Below, in pieces: positions 8,846 through 19,200 of a DNA stretch of 64,000 bases. Position numbers and translations under genes: made by a program. Source of the DNA: Lactobacillales bacterium (GTDB lineage Bacteria > Bacillota > Bacilli > Lactobacillales > Streptococcaceae). Each line of letters opens with the position of its first letter. Position 1 is the first letter of the stretch. The DNA lies in NCBI GenBank assembly GCA_031261175.1, contig JAISJW010000001.1, forward strand, positions 27,470 through 91,469. Direction: 5' to 3'. The notes beneath the pieces were generated by a model. That model saw nothing but the letters and a program-made list of their open reading frames with translations, did not search any database and was not told where the DNA came from.

Positions 8846-10009
8846 TTAAACTACTTCGTTTACTAAACCGGTGTTGATATCAATTTTAAACTGGGTGCTT
8901 CCTACCATAAAGTAGATTAAATCGCCATTGCGCTGAACGACGGTGTAAGATGAGCCGTAACTTTTCAGACTGTTCGCTGCAGCTTTCAAAACGGCGTCCT
9001 GGGTCATACTTGGATTCCAACTCAAAATTTCGTTACCGATATGAGCGTGATCATAAGTAATAATCGCATTGTGATTGGCATTAAACTGATTTCTAATCTG
9101 ATGCAAATAATTATTGTAAGCTGTCTGCAAAATCGCATCTTCACACTTGTTCGCCACAAATGGCAAAACACCATTCACGTGTATCAAATCTTGGCGGAGC
9201 GCACTAGCATTAAACGCACCAAGCACACCTCGAGCTTTTCCTTCCGCATCAAACTTAGGCGCCGGTATCGCGGCGCTCGCATTCGGAGTTGTCACGGGTT
9301 TCGGAGCCGGAGCTGTCGTCGGCGTTGGAGCCGGTGCCGGAGTTGGCGTTGCAACTTCTTCCCCGCCTGTAACCGGTAAATTCGCAGCAGGGTCAGCCAC
9401 TGGACTTGCCTCGGTCAACTCGCGCGTCCTCACAACGCTCACTAGCTCGATCAACTCAGCCTGAGTCTTCGCCATTTTTTGTTTATCATCCGAGTCGATC
9501 AACGCCTGAATCGATTTTTCGAGCGCCTTGAACGTCTTCGCTTCCGCCTCGTTTAATTTCCCTTTATCCTTGTAATCTAGAAATTCTTCCCAGGCATCTT
9601 TCAAATTCTTGCTGGCAAGTTTAACGTCCTCACTGCGGGCGTTCGTGTTCCCTTCCGTCTTTTCAACCAGCGAAATAAACTTCGTGTTGAACGCCAAAAT
9701 CGATTTATAACTTCCGGTCGCAACAATCCGTTTCGCCTTCTTCACCTGGGCTTTTAGCTCAGTTTTTTCTTTATCCGTAATCGAATCACTGGCAAGTAAC
9801 GCCTCGGCCCTAGCCTCGTAGTTTTCAATTGCCACGCGCGCACTGTCGAGGAGCTGTCGTTCGTTGACGGCGGTCGCTTTATTATCCAATTGCTGCTGGC
9901 TGACGCCGGCGAAGGCAAGTCCCACGATTAGGGCAACTACCGCAAGTCCTAGCGGCATCGTAAACGTAAAAAGTTTGCGTTTACGTCTGGAATTTTTATT
10001 TTCGTTCAT
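8846..10009 (-). CDS. Membrane-anchored extracellular protein with helical and Pro/Thr-rich regions
   Basis: A 387-residue protein of unknown function. A basic start (NSRRKRK) is followed by one hydrophobic segment at about residues 17-36, a signal anchor. Residues about 40-200 are charged and helix-rich, with coiled-coil character and many Lys, Glu and Ala. Residues about 205-250 form a Pro/Thr/Ala linker (TPTPAPAPTPTTAPAPKP). The last 135 residues look like a compact domain with Tyr, Asn and His. An LPVTGG at about residue 213 resembles a sortase signal but is internal with no hydrophobic tail, so it is probably not one. It follows the protease operon in the same direction but behind a terminator, so it is likely transcribed separately. 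Confidence 0.7.
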   Translation of the reverse strand: MNENKNSRRKRKLFTFTMPLGLAVVALIVGLAFAGVSQQQLDNKATAVNERQLLDSARVAIENYEARAEALLASDSITDKEKTELKAQVKKAKRIVATGSYKSILAFNTKFISLVEKTEGNTNARSEDVKLASKNLKDAWEEFLDYKDKGKLNEAEAKTFKALEKSIQALIDSDDKQKMAKTQAELIELVSVVRTRELTEASPVADPAANLPVTGGEEVATPTPAPAPTPTTAPAPKPVTTPNASAAIPAPKFDAEGKARGVLGAFNASALRQDLIHVNGVLPFVANKCEDAILQTAYNNYLHQIRNQFNANHNAIITYDHAHIGNEILSWNPSMTQDAVLKAAANSLKSYGSSYTVVQRNGDLIYFMVGSTQFKIDINTGLVNEVV

Positions 10010-10082
10010 AAGACCGTCTCCAAACTAAATAACTACTTTATTTAATAGTAACTTAATTTCTGAGATTTTTCCAATAATAACG

Positions 10083-10111
10083 CAAAAAAATTGCCACCCG
10101 AAGGTGACAAT
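10083..10111 (-). terminator. Terminator of the ChW-protein operon
   Basis: On the minus strand ATTGTCACC-TTCG-GGTGGCAAT is followed by a run of seven T. This is a stem with a stable TTCG tetraloop and a U-tract, directly downstream of the 2040-residue protease gene. Confidence 0.9.
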
Positions 10112-10119
10112 TAATTTAG

Positions 10120-13100
10120 CTATTTTTTCTCAAATCCTTGATTACCCTGACCAGCGAATTTCGCAGGCGGCGTCGCAGATTTAGTGATTACAACTTTGTA
10201 GGCTTCAAGGCGCAACCCTTGACCGGCAGTACCAGCGTTACTGGCGTCTGACGACTTAGCGTCGCCCCTGCCACCTTCAACCCAGTTCATCCAACCTTTA
10301 TTTTGCGCATGCACGCAGTAATAAATGTGGTAACCAGCTGCGGTTAAACGATCGCTCAATTTAAGATTGATCGCTTCGACGCGAAGGCTTTGGCCCGAAG
10401 TTCCGTTGATACCGTTGGCATAACCTAACCAGCCTTTGTTTTGCACGTGAGCATCGACGATGATGTCAGATGATGCTTTGCCATCCGAGCCAAGAATCTT
10501 GATGCTTTCCATCCGCAGACCTTGACCAGCAGTACCTGCACCGACTGTAGCAACGTCGCTCAAGTTTTGGAAATCTTTGTGGTTGATCGTTCCGTCGAAG
10601 TAACCGATGTCACCTCTGTTTTGAACGTGAGCACCGAACGTAAGTCCAAGCGACTCGACAGTTAACGCTTCATGTACCACGACTTCTTTGTCAGTGATAA
10701 CCGAAGTGTTTCCAGCTTCATCTTTGACGCGAGCTGCCACCGTCGTCGTAGTCGAAACTTCAAACGGCGCAGTGTAGTCAACCCAATTCGAACCGGCATC
10801 TAAGCTGTATTGCAACTTAGCGTTCGCATGTTCAGCTGGCACGAAGCCTGCCAAAGCGAAGTCGAGCGTTACAGTTTGCGCGCCTTCCGCGTTATCAGTC
10901 GCATCGATCAAAGCAGTTGAACCTGCTCCAATTTGAACTTTATCAACCGTTACTTTAACGACGTCTGACGCGTTACCGTATTTGTCGACCGCTTTGACAA
11001 AGTAGTCTCCGCCTAACAATACTGGCATTGTGTTGTCAGTTTCGAAGTCTACCCAGTTCGCTTCGCCGTCGAATGACACGACCAACTTATCAGCCCCAGC
11101 AGGCAAGTCGCCGTGCAATAAAACCGGTTTGTTCGTCCACTTGCCATCATCGACCTTAGTCGAAGTGATCACAGGTTTCGCAATCGCAGCAACCTTGCGG
11201 TGGATTTCAAGCTTCTTGCTCAAACCAGTCGCAGATTGCATATTTTGGATACCGATTTCAAGCGGCGTCACCGTTTCAGCCCCTGGTGCCCCTTTAAGAA
11301 GCGGATATTCAATAAGTTTATTGTAATCGAAGAGATCCTTGTAAGAATCGTTCCAAGTGTAACCGCCATAATTACGCGTATCCGCGATCATACCGTTGAT
11401 GCGAAGAAGCAGATCCTGGTCGTCAAACGCGACAATGTTAACGCCTAAATTGTCTTGGTTCGTGTAAACCGGAATCGTTCCATCCGCCTTCGGCACTCCA
11501 ACCGTGGCAATTGTCTTGCCATCCTTATCCGTCGTTACCGGATTTAATTGAAGCGTTGGATTTTTCTGTAATTCAACAGCTACGTAATATTGAACCGTTC
11601 TCTTTTCGATTGGACCGTCAGGGACACCGTCACCGTCGTTATCCCACTGTTTGGTAAGATCGTAAGCGACCATAACCGCACGTCCCGGTTGGTTAAACAT
11701 CGGCATTTCGTACTCGAACGAGCCGTCCTTCGGATCGATATTAACTGCGTTTTCGGGCAAGTCAAGATCGTTAGCTGTATCACCTTTACCATCGTGATCA
11801 GCAGTATCTAAGTAACCCGCTATGCGCAAGTTAGACACCCCACCGTTTTCAGCACCGTTGACTTTCCCTTGGATCTTGTAAAGATCTTTGGCAGCGTCAT
11901 ATAGATTATGTTTATTGGCATATTCTTCCGTGATGAATGTTTGATCAGCAGAACCGCTACCCATATTATAGAAGCGAACCTTTTGGTCCGGCGATGGATA
12001 GTAAATCACATCGTGACTCGTTGCATTTCCATCCGCATCAGTGACGACAACTTGCGTTGCCCCAAGGATGTTACCCGGCGAAAGTTGCATGCAAAGTTGC
12101 ATTTGCGAGTACTCAAAGTTTCCGTCTTGATCAACGTCACCCATTGCTAATAAGTTACCTGTGATTTCTTCGAACAAGTAAACTTTTTTACCTGTATTTG
12201 TGTGCAATTTGATTTTGACGTCATTAGCACCCATATCACTCAGGTAAGTACGGTTATTGTAAGCTTGGTTAATTTTAACCGGCAAGTCGCTCCAATCAAA
12301 CGATACATCCGGACCAGCCCCGTGTGTGTACTGCGCGTCATTCACCCAGTAACCCGGGTTGCTAGCGTTATCGAAAATCGAGAATTCGATCGTTCCGCCT
12401 AGTTGTTGGCTCGGATCAAGTTCAAGACCTTTGGCAAGTTCTGCCTTCATTTCGGCAACACTGTTGAAGTCATAAGTTTGCATGACCTCAGAACCACCAT
12501 TTGGCGGCATTACTCCGACTTTAATTTCTGGACGACGAGCGTTCAGACCACTTGTTCCGGCCGAATCTTCGCCCGGACCTTCACCGAAGTCATGGACATC
12601 ACCAACGCGAAGCACAGCTTTTTTGTTAGCTGTTCCTGGCATAAATGAAACATTGCTGATGACAGGAGCTTTAGTGTCGACTTTAATCGGAACAGTCTTC
12701 GTTTGCGTTTGATATTTACCTTCGACAAACGTTTGACCTACTGTTTGGGCAAGGTAAGTTCCATCAACGACAGCGCTTGATCCGTCTTCGCGATCGATTT
12801 CCCCTCTCCAAACTGAGACCATACCTTGAATGAAGGCACCGATAGCCAAATCGTAGTCGTCGTTATATTCACCTTTGCGTCCAACATTTTTTTCGCCGAC
12901 TTTTTTAACTAATTTACCGTCAGTATCTAAAATGTTAAATTCAAGGTTTTTGACTGCACGAATAATCGCTGCGTTGTCGGCAAGTTCATCGAACTGACCA
13001 TCGCCATTTGGCGAAATTGCTGCAAAATCAGGGTTCACATCGTAAACAGGGATTTTAGATAGCGTGGCATCTAAAGCGTACCCACCGTTTTTGTCATTGT

Positions 13101-16100
13101 CAGCTTCAAACCCGAATTCAGGATCGTCTTTTTTCGGTTCAGCATATTTGTAGCCGATCAAGACTTGCCCAAGCGGGTTATAAGTAGATGAGTTGATCAA
13201 AGAGTGCGAAGCGTAAATCGTGCCTGGTTGGTCAGCTTCGGGGTCAAAGATGTTCCCTGCTTTCCCAGCGGCAAGATTTTCAGGCGTTTGCTCGATCCCG
13301 GTGAAATCACCATAGAATCCCATAATTGGGAAGTTCAAAGTTTGCGCGTTATCGCTCTTCGGTTGAAGCGTTACGAAACCTTCAACGAAATTTTGAACCG
13401 CCGCAGCGTCATTGACGTCAACTGAGAAAGTCAATACTTTTTCTTCGCCTGGGGCAAGTGTAACTTCGCGGCCTCCCTCTTTAAGGTTGATATTTGAACC
13501 ACCTTGAGCTTGACGATCGACTACCTTACGTTGAACGGGGTCGCCGTTTTCATCAAAGGCATCAGGCGTGTCGTAGCCGCTATAGAACAACGGATTATTA
13601 CTAGCTACTTCATATTTAACTTCTTTAATGTCGTTGTTTTTAACGTGAACGCTAAATGTTTTACCAGTTTCAAATTGTTTCAGCGCTACTTCAGGAGAAT
13701 ATTCTGAAGGGACGATTTTTCCGTCCTCATTAGCATCCCATTTGATTGAAGTGTTGTTCAAGATCGCTTTGTCGACTTGAATCAGACCAGCACCTTGTTG
13801 ACGCGGAGAATTGATTGCAGCGTTTGGCGCTCCAGCAGGAGCTGCTTTGTGCGCTAATCCAGAGTCGGCTTCAGGCGTGTATTCCCAGAATACTTGCGCT
13901 GTAACTTCAGTCGTGTTTTTAATTTCTTCGATTTCGGCTTGTGAATTGCCGCTCGCGTTGTTTTTCGCATCAACGTCAAGATCTGAATAAAGACCTTTGG
14001 CAATTTTTGCGCGCAACGCTTGTAAAATCAAAGCTTCTGATCCGGCAACTTGTGGAGAAGACATTGAAGTCCCACCCATCGAGATGTAGTGGTCATCGTT
14101 TTGAAGAGAGTAAATCCCTTCGCCGACACCCATGATATTCGGTTTGAAGTTAAGGTCAGGGTCTGCTCCCCAAGAAGAGAATCCGCCGACTTCACCGACG
14201 TTGTTAGCAACGACTTCTTGGTAATAAGGTTTGCTCAAAGTGTAGTCAGTTGAACCCTTGTGAGCGTCATCTAGTTTCGCTTCATCTTCTTTAATTTGAT
14301 CGAAGATAGCTTTACCGTCATCGTAAGTCATACAAAGAACAGGAATCGTAATTTTCAGGCCTTTTTCGCCACTTTGTAAATCTGTCCCCGTCGTATCAAG
14401 AGTGAACGCTGGAGCTTCGCCGCGTTGGTCATCGATTAGAAGGACCGCTTTCGCACCAGCTTTTTGCAACGTGACAACTTTATCAACAAACGGCACACCA
14501 GCCCCGCGCGCAGCTAAGACAACTTTGCCGGCAAATGCGTCCGAGTGTTGGTTGTTGAATTTATCAATGGCGTCAGGTGTCATTTCATCAGGACAAAGCG
14601 TTCCGGGCAATTCATCAACTGCAATCGGTTCGCCTAGTTTGTTTTTCGTTGCCGTTCTACGGGTAACATAAGCAAACTTGAATTTTTGATCAAATTTCCA
14701 ACCTTCTTTGTTAAGGATGTCGTTTTCCATAAACTGCAAGTTTGCATCGTCACCCAAAATTGGATTTCCAGTAGCGTCGCCAAGTTTAGTGAATTGGTTA
14801 AACGCATAGGCGTTGTTTGACGCTGCAACTGTAAGAGCTTCCGAAGCAACTCCGGGCGTTCCGACAGTGTTTTCTTCATAAGTAGGGAATCTAGCCATGG
14901 TACCGCCACCACCGGGGGCTCCATAACTGTAAACTCCACCATTACCAGCTGACAAGACGTATAATACGCCTGTTTTAGTTAGTTCATCTAAAAGGAATGT
15001 TTCTAAGTCGTAATCGACGTTACCTTGCGGTGAACCCATCGACATATTGACGATATCAGCACCTAGTTTAGTAGCATCTTCCATCGCTTTACCAACACAA
15101 GAAGACTTAGCCCCTCTAGTATCATCAGCGAAGATTCGCATACCTAAAAGTTGAGCATCAGGTGCAACCCCAATCATTGAATTGCCGCTACCGCCGTTTT
15201 CCCAGTCGGGATTACCATTGGCACCGACAATCCCTGCAACGTGTTCGCCGTGTTGCTCTTCCATCACTTCGTCCTTGATGTTTTGAGTCGAATTCGAAGC
15301 GTAGTTGAAACCAAACGGCATTTTCTCAGAAAGATAAGTTCCGTAACCAAGCTCTTTAATTTTCGCTTGGATATCCTCTTTCGATAGTTTCGGATCTGGA
15401 ACCGGGTTCAAGTCGCGGTGAACGTGGCTGAATTGGTTATCGAGAACGGCTACAACCATTCCTTTACCAGTGAAGCCCATACCCCAAGCGCTTGACGAGT
15501 CGCCTTCAAGACCAGTTGAAACACCGATCAAAGGAAGAGCCGATGCTGGTCCTAAGTGACGAGCGATTTCATTACGCTGTGAATCAGCTGAAATTGTTCC
15601 AAGGTCTGGATTCAGTTGAACATTGCTGTTTGAATTGCCCGTAGTTGGCGTTGTTGCGTCAGGCACGATGTAGTTATCGACATAAACCTTCTCAACCGAA
15701 GAGTCCTTCTCGATTTTCTTCATTTCATTATACGAAGCCGTTGTCGCAAAACCGTTGACTAGATAGGCAAGTGAACCTTGCGAATCGTTGACCGACGTGC
15801 TATCATTCGTAATCTTTTGAACGCGTTTTTTTACAGCCACTTGGTCTTTAAAAATTGCGCGTTCTTGTTTGACTACTTTACGTAATTGTTTAGCAGTTTT
15901 CGGGCGTTGTTTAATAATTTCAGATGCCGAAGAATCTTTTAAAACAACGAAAACCGGAACTTCAGTATTGGAGATATCTTCGCTATCCCCTTTGCTGTTA
16001 GTTTTGAAGCCGCCAGATTCGGCGATATATTTTTTGATTGCCGCAACCCGAGCATCATCCTGAGCTTTAAATTCATTGGCGAAGTCAGCTGCTAAAGCTT

Positions 16101-16242
16101 CTTTTCCTGCTAATTTATTAACTGCGCTAGCGGGGTTTGTTAAATCGCTAGCCGTTGCAACAATCGCAGTAGTGCTTGTTGCAAGCATATTTGCTGCTAA
16201 AATACCTAGCAGCACTATGCTTTTCATATTTTTTAATGACAT
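10120..16242 (-). CDS. Giant secreted subtilisin-family (S8) protease with PA insert and three ChW repeats (protease 1)
   Basis: A 2040-residue cell-envelope protease of the lactocepin/C5a-peptidase style, presumably degrading external protein. A signal peptide (about 1-32) precedes an I9-like propeptide region (about 95-195). The catalytic domain has Asp268 (VVAVLDNQ), His331 (HGEHVAGI), oxyanion Asn434 (SAGNGG) and Ser726 (GGTSMSSPQVAG). A protease-associated insert lies at about 560-660, and Fn3-like and Ig-like repeats follow. Three ChW repeats start at about residue 1867; the first has lost its Trp (HVQNRGDIGY). There is no LPXTG, so surface attachment would be non-covalent. It is the third gene of the operon, 29 bases after protease 2. 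Domain identities come from motifs only. Confidence 0.9.
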   Translation of the reverse strand: MSLKNMKSIVLLGILAANMLATSTTAIVATASDLTNPASAVNKLAGKEALAADFANEFKAQDDARVAAIKKYIAESGGFKTNSKGDSEDISNTEVPVFVVLKDSSASEIIKQRPKTAKQLRKVVKQERAIFKDQVAVKKRVQKITNDSTSVNDSQGSLAYLVNGFATTASYNEMKKIEKDSSVEKVYVDNYIVPDATTPTTGNSNSNVQLNPDLGTISADSQRNEIARHLGPASALPLIGVSTGLEGDSSSAWGMGFTGKGMVVAVLDNQFSHVHRDLNPVPDPKLSKEDIQAKIKELGYGTYLSEKMPFGFNYASNSTQNIKDEVMEEQHGEHVAGIVGANGNPDWENGGSGNSMIGVAPDAQLLGMRIFADDTRGAKSSCVGKAMEDATKLGADIVNMSMGSPQGNVDYDLETFLLDELTKTGVLYVLSAGNGGVYSYGAPGGGGTMARFPTYEENTVGTPGVASEALTVAASNNAYAFNQFTKLGDATGNPILGDDANLQFMENDILNKEGWKFDQKFKFAYVTRRTATKNKLGEPIAVDELPGTLCPDEMTPDAIDKFNNQHSDAFAGKVVLAARGAGVPFVDKVVTLQKAGAKAVLLIDDQRGEAPAFTLDTTGTDLQSGEKGLKITIPVLCMTYDDGKAIFDQIKEDEAKLDDAHKGSTDYTLSKPYYQEVVANNVGEVGGFSSWGADPDLNFKPNIMGVGEGIYSLQNDDHYISMGGTSMSSPQVAGSEALILQALRAKIAKGLYSDLDVDAKNNASGNSQAEIEEIKNTTEVTAQVFWEYTPEADSGLAHKAAPAGAPNAAINSPRQQGAGLIQVDKAILNNTSIKWDANEDGKIVPSEYSPEVALKQFETGKTFSVHVKNNDIKEVKYEVASNNPLFYSGYDTPDAFDENGDPVQRKVVDRQAQGGSNINLKEGGREVTLAPGEEKVLTFSVDVNDAAAVQNFVEGFVTLQPKSDNAQTLNFPIMGFYGDFTGIEQTPENLAAGKAGNIFDPEADQPGTIYASHSLINSSTYNPLGQVLIGYKYAEPKKDDPEFGFEADNDKNGGYALDATLSKIPVYDVNPDFAAISPNGDGQFDELADNAAIIRAVKNLEFNILDTDGKLVKKVGEKNVGRKGEYNDDYDLAIGAFIQGMVSVWRGEIDREDGSSAVVDGTYLAQTVGQTFVEGKYQTQTKTVPIKVDTKAPVISNVSFMPGTANKKAVLRVGDVHDFGEGPGEDSAGTSGLNARRPEIKVGVMPPNGGSEVMQTYDFNSVAEMKAELAKGLELDPSQQLGGTIEFSIFDNASNPGYWVNDAQYTHGAGPDVSFDWSDLPVKINQAYNNRTYLSDMGANDVKIKLHTNTGKKVYLFEEITGNLLAMGDVDQDGNFEYSQMQLCMQLSPGNILGATQVVVTDADGNATSHDVIYYPSPDQKVRFYNMGSGSADQTFITEEYANKHNLYDAAKDLYKIQGKVNGAENGGVSNLRIAGYLDTADHDGKGDTANDLDLPENAVNIDPKDGSFEYEMPMFNQPGRAVMVAYDLTKQWDNDGDGVPDGPIEKRTVQYYVAVELQKNPTLQLNPVTTDKDGKTIATVGVPKADGTIPVYTNQDNLGVNIVAFDDQDLLLRINGMIADTRNYGGYTWNDSYKDLFDYNKLIEYPLLKGAPGAETVTPLEIGIQNMQSATGLSKKLEIHRKVAAIAKPVITSTKVDDGKWTNKPVLLHGDLPAGADKLVVSFDGEANWVDFETDNTMPVLLGGDYFVKAVDKYGNASDVVKVTVDKVQIGAGSTALIDATDNAEGAQTVTLDFALAGFVPAEHANAKLQYSLDAGSNWVDYTAPFEVSTTTTVAARVKDEAGNTSVITDKEVVVHEALTVESLGLTFGAHVQNRGDIGYFDGTINHKDFQNLSDVATVGAGTAGQGLRMESIKILGSDGKASSDIIVDAHVQNKGWLGYANGINGTSGQSLRVEAINLKLSDRLTAAGYHIYYCVHAQNKGWMNWVEGGRGDAKSSDASNAGTAGQGLRLEAYKVVITKSATPPAKFAGQGNQGFEKK

Positions 16243-16271
16243 ATGATTTTTCCTTTCGAATTCGCGCAGGA

Positions 16272-19200
16272 TTATTTCAATTTAGCGGGCGCTGGCGCAC
16301 CCTTAGGTAGAATTTGAACTTCATAGGCTTCGACGCGTAGTCCTTTACCAGAAGTTCCGGCAATTGCCCCATCCTTAACCCAATCTTGCCATCCGACATT
16401 TTGCACGTGAGCACAATAGTAGATGTCATAGTTTTGAGTTAGCGATTGATCTAAATCAAGAGTGAAAGCTTCAAGGCGAAGGCCTTTACCTTCAGTTCCG
16501 TTCTCACCTGATTTAGCTGCTTGCCAACCGAGATTTTGCACGTGCGTTTTAATGCTGACATGCTTATCTAATTGCCCGTTTTGGAAGATGCGAACCGCTT
16601 CGAGACGAAGCGCTTGACCAGTTGTTCCGGCGATGTCTCCGTGATTTTGAGCGTTAATCCAACCTTTGTTTTGAACGTGAGCTGAATAAGTAATAACGTT
16701 TTGCACGTTGAAATCTTGCTCAGTGATCAAGTATTGAATTCCATCATAACGAGTTTTACTTTGAACTTCAATTTGTTCGTTAGCTAAAATCGTAACCGGT
16801 TTGAATGTTCCGTCAGTGTTAGCTTCAAACGTTTGGCTAGTCAACCAGTTATCAGTTGAATATTCAAAAGTTGTATTAGCTTTAACGATATCAGACGTTC
16901 CTTCAGGGAAGTTCACCGCTACTGATTTGTAAAGCGGATTAATTTGGTTCACGATGCTTACAACCGGTGAAGGTGCAGCGTGTGGTTTAAGGTTTTTGCT
17001 TTCAAATTTAACGGGTTCAGATTCGTTTCCGTAAATATCGAACGCTTTGAAGTAAACCGGACTAGTCGTTGAAACTGCAAGCGGATTAGCTGGATCGAAA
17101 TCAACCCAATTTGCGCGGCCGTCAGTCGAAACTTGATAACGCGTAATTTCTGAGTTTGGCTCAACGCTAACGTGTTCCGTGCTGACCAATTTTCCTTCAG
17201 GTGCATCAGTCGTGATGACTGGTTTAACCGCCGCTGCAGCTGGTTTGTAGTGAACGTTCAATAATTCATGTTTCGCTTCAGCACCCATACCACTGTTGAA
17301 CGTAACCAAATGGTGCGTTGTGCTGCCTTTTCCGTCTTCATCCGGCAAATTAACCGTTGTCGCGAAATTATAGCGGAAAGCATTTTCGAGATTGGCAAGT
17401 TCTGCGCTATCAAACGCGTAATCGTTGTATATGCCAGGCGCTGCGTGCGTTTGTGAGGCTAAAATGATATCGTTGTTGACGTAAACTTTCGTTCCGCCAG
17501 CTGGCTCATAAACGTCACCTTGAATCTTGAATTCAGGATTGTTAGTATAGACGTCATATCCTTCATCGTTTTTAACCCAAGTTGCACCAGTTGTATCAAG
17601 GTTGTATTCAGTCGATTTAATCGCTGTTACGATTTGAAGAGACGTAACGAAAGGTTCCGTTTTCTCGTCTTTCATCGTTGTCTTAAAGCGCAAGACTGAA
17701 ATATCGAAGTTTTTAACGTTTGGAATCGTAAGAGAGAAGTTTCCGTCGGCATCAGGATTAACATCGGTATATTCTTGATTGTCGCCATAAGCATACTCAA
17801 GCGTCTTAACACCATCAGTATCAACGCGTCCAGTTATAACAAGATCTCCTGTTTTGGTTTCTTCGTTATAGTTTTTGTAAATAGGATTATTTTTAAGCGT
17901 TTCTTCGGTAACTAAATTGTTAGACCAAATGCTAACATTGTTCAGTGTAACGTAGTCGCTAAAGTGAGGAAGCGAGTTATACCAATCAGACTCGTCACCT
18001 GTCAGCCCCATATTGTACTGAATACCATTCGTTTCTGACAAGTCAAAGCCCCATTCAGTTGGAATAGTATGTTTACCCATATCAGAGATTCCGTAGTTGG
18101 TAATCGTTCCAATATTTGGTAATGAAATCGGCACTGGGAAATTCCACAATTTCGTACTTTCGAACCAACCATCGTGATTTCCGTGCGTGTACTTGCCATC
18201 CTCGTTTTTCGCAATCAACTCAAATTGCGGATTGATTTGATAAGTTTCCGGGCGGACGGCAAGTTCAACGATTGTATCTAGGCAGTAAGGTTGACTTGTC
18301 GATCCATCAGCATTTTTATTGATTTTATCGATTTGGAAGTACTTAGCATAACCAACAGTTCCGTCAGCTCCATGACCACTTGTGTCACCTTGAAGCGTCG
18401 TCGCGAAATCACCTTTGGCCGAATTTGTTCCGCCGAAGAAGAACAATCGCCCTTCGTTGATCAACTGTTGCATTGGTTCATCATTCGAGTAATCGATATG
18501 GATATGGGTTTTAATTGTATTTTCAATCGTTTCTTCAGGATCTAGATAACGAGGGAAATTGTCGAAAATAATTGAATCAAGTGGGTTAAACGGGATATAT
18601 GCTTCTGACACGCCCGGGATTGTATTTGCTGCGATTGTTTCATCTTTCAACAAGTACGCAGTATTCCGTTCAGGATTTGTAAACTCGATTTGGTTATTTC
18701 GCGTGTAAACGAATTTGAAGCTGAATAGCGTTTTGCCAGTCGTCGTTTGAAGCGTACACTCATCCGGGCGTTTCGCCTCAGTTGTGAAGTCGAACGTGTA
18801 AGACCAGTAACCGGTTTCCGGATCAACTTGAATCGGATGCTCTACTTTACCATCCCAGATATAGAAGTCGTTATCGTAAGTTCCGGCAATTGTCCAAGAT
18901 TTGTCGGCTACGGGATCTATTTCAATAGACGGATCTGTGAAGAAATCAGGGTAGCTCAACAAGTTGATGAAGTTAACTTCCAGTAAGTAGTCGCCCCCAT
19001 CAGCAGCTCCTGCAAACGGCTGGAACTTCATTTTATCTTCAAAGTTTTTACTCGTTTTACCAGCATTTGAAGTGTCACCTAAAGTTTGCGTATAACTTTC
19101 AACCGTTGTGTTATCGATTGCGTCAGTACCTAAAACTCTGAAGTTGTTAACTCCATTTTTAGCTGATTGCCCAAGAAGGAAGTCGCTCAAATGAATGTTG

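Noticed and set aside
9355-9385. LPVTGG in the 387-residue secreted protein as a sortase signal
   Set aside because: It is internal (about residue 213), has no following hydrophobic span and charged tail, and is followed by a Pro/Thr linker and a folded-looking domain.
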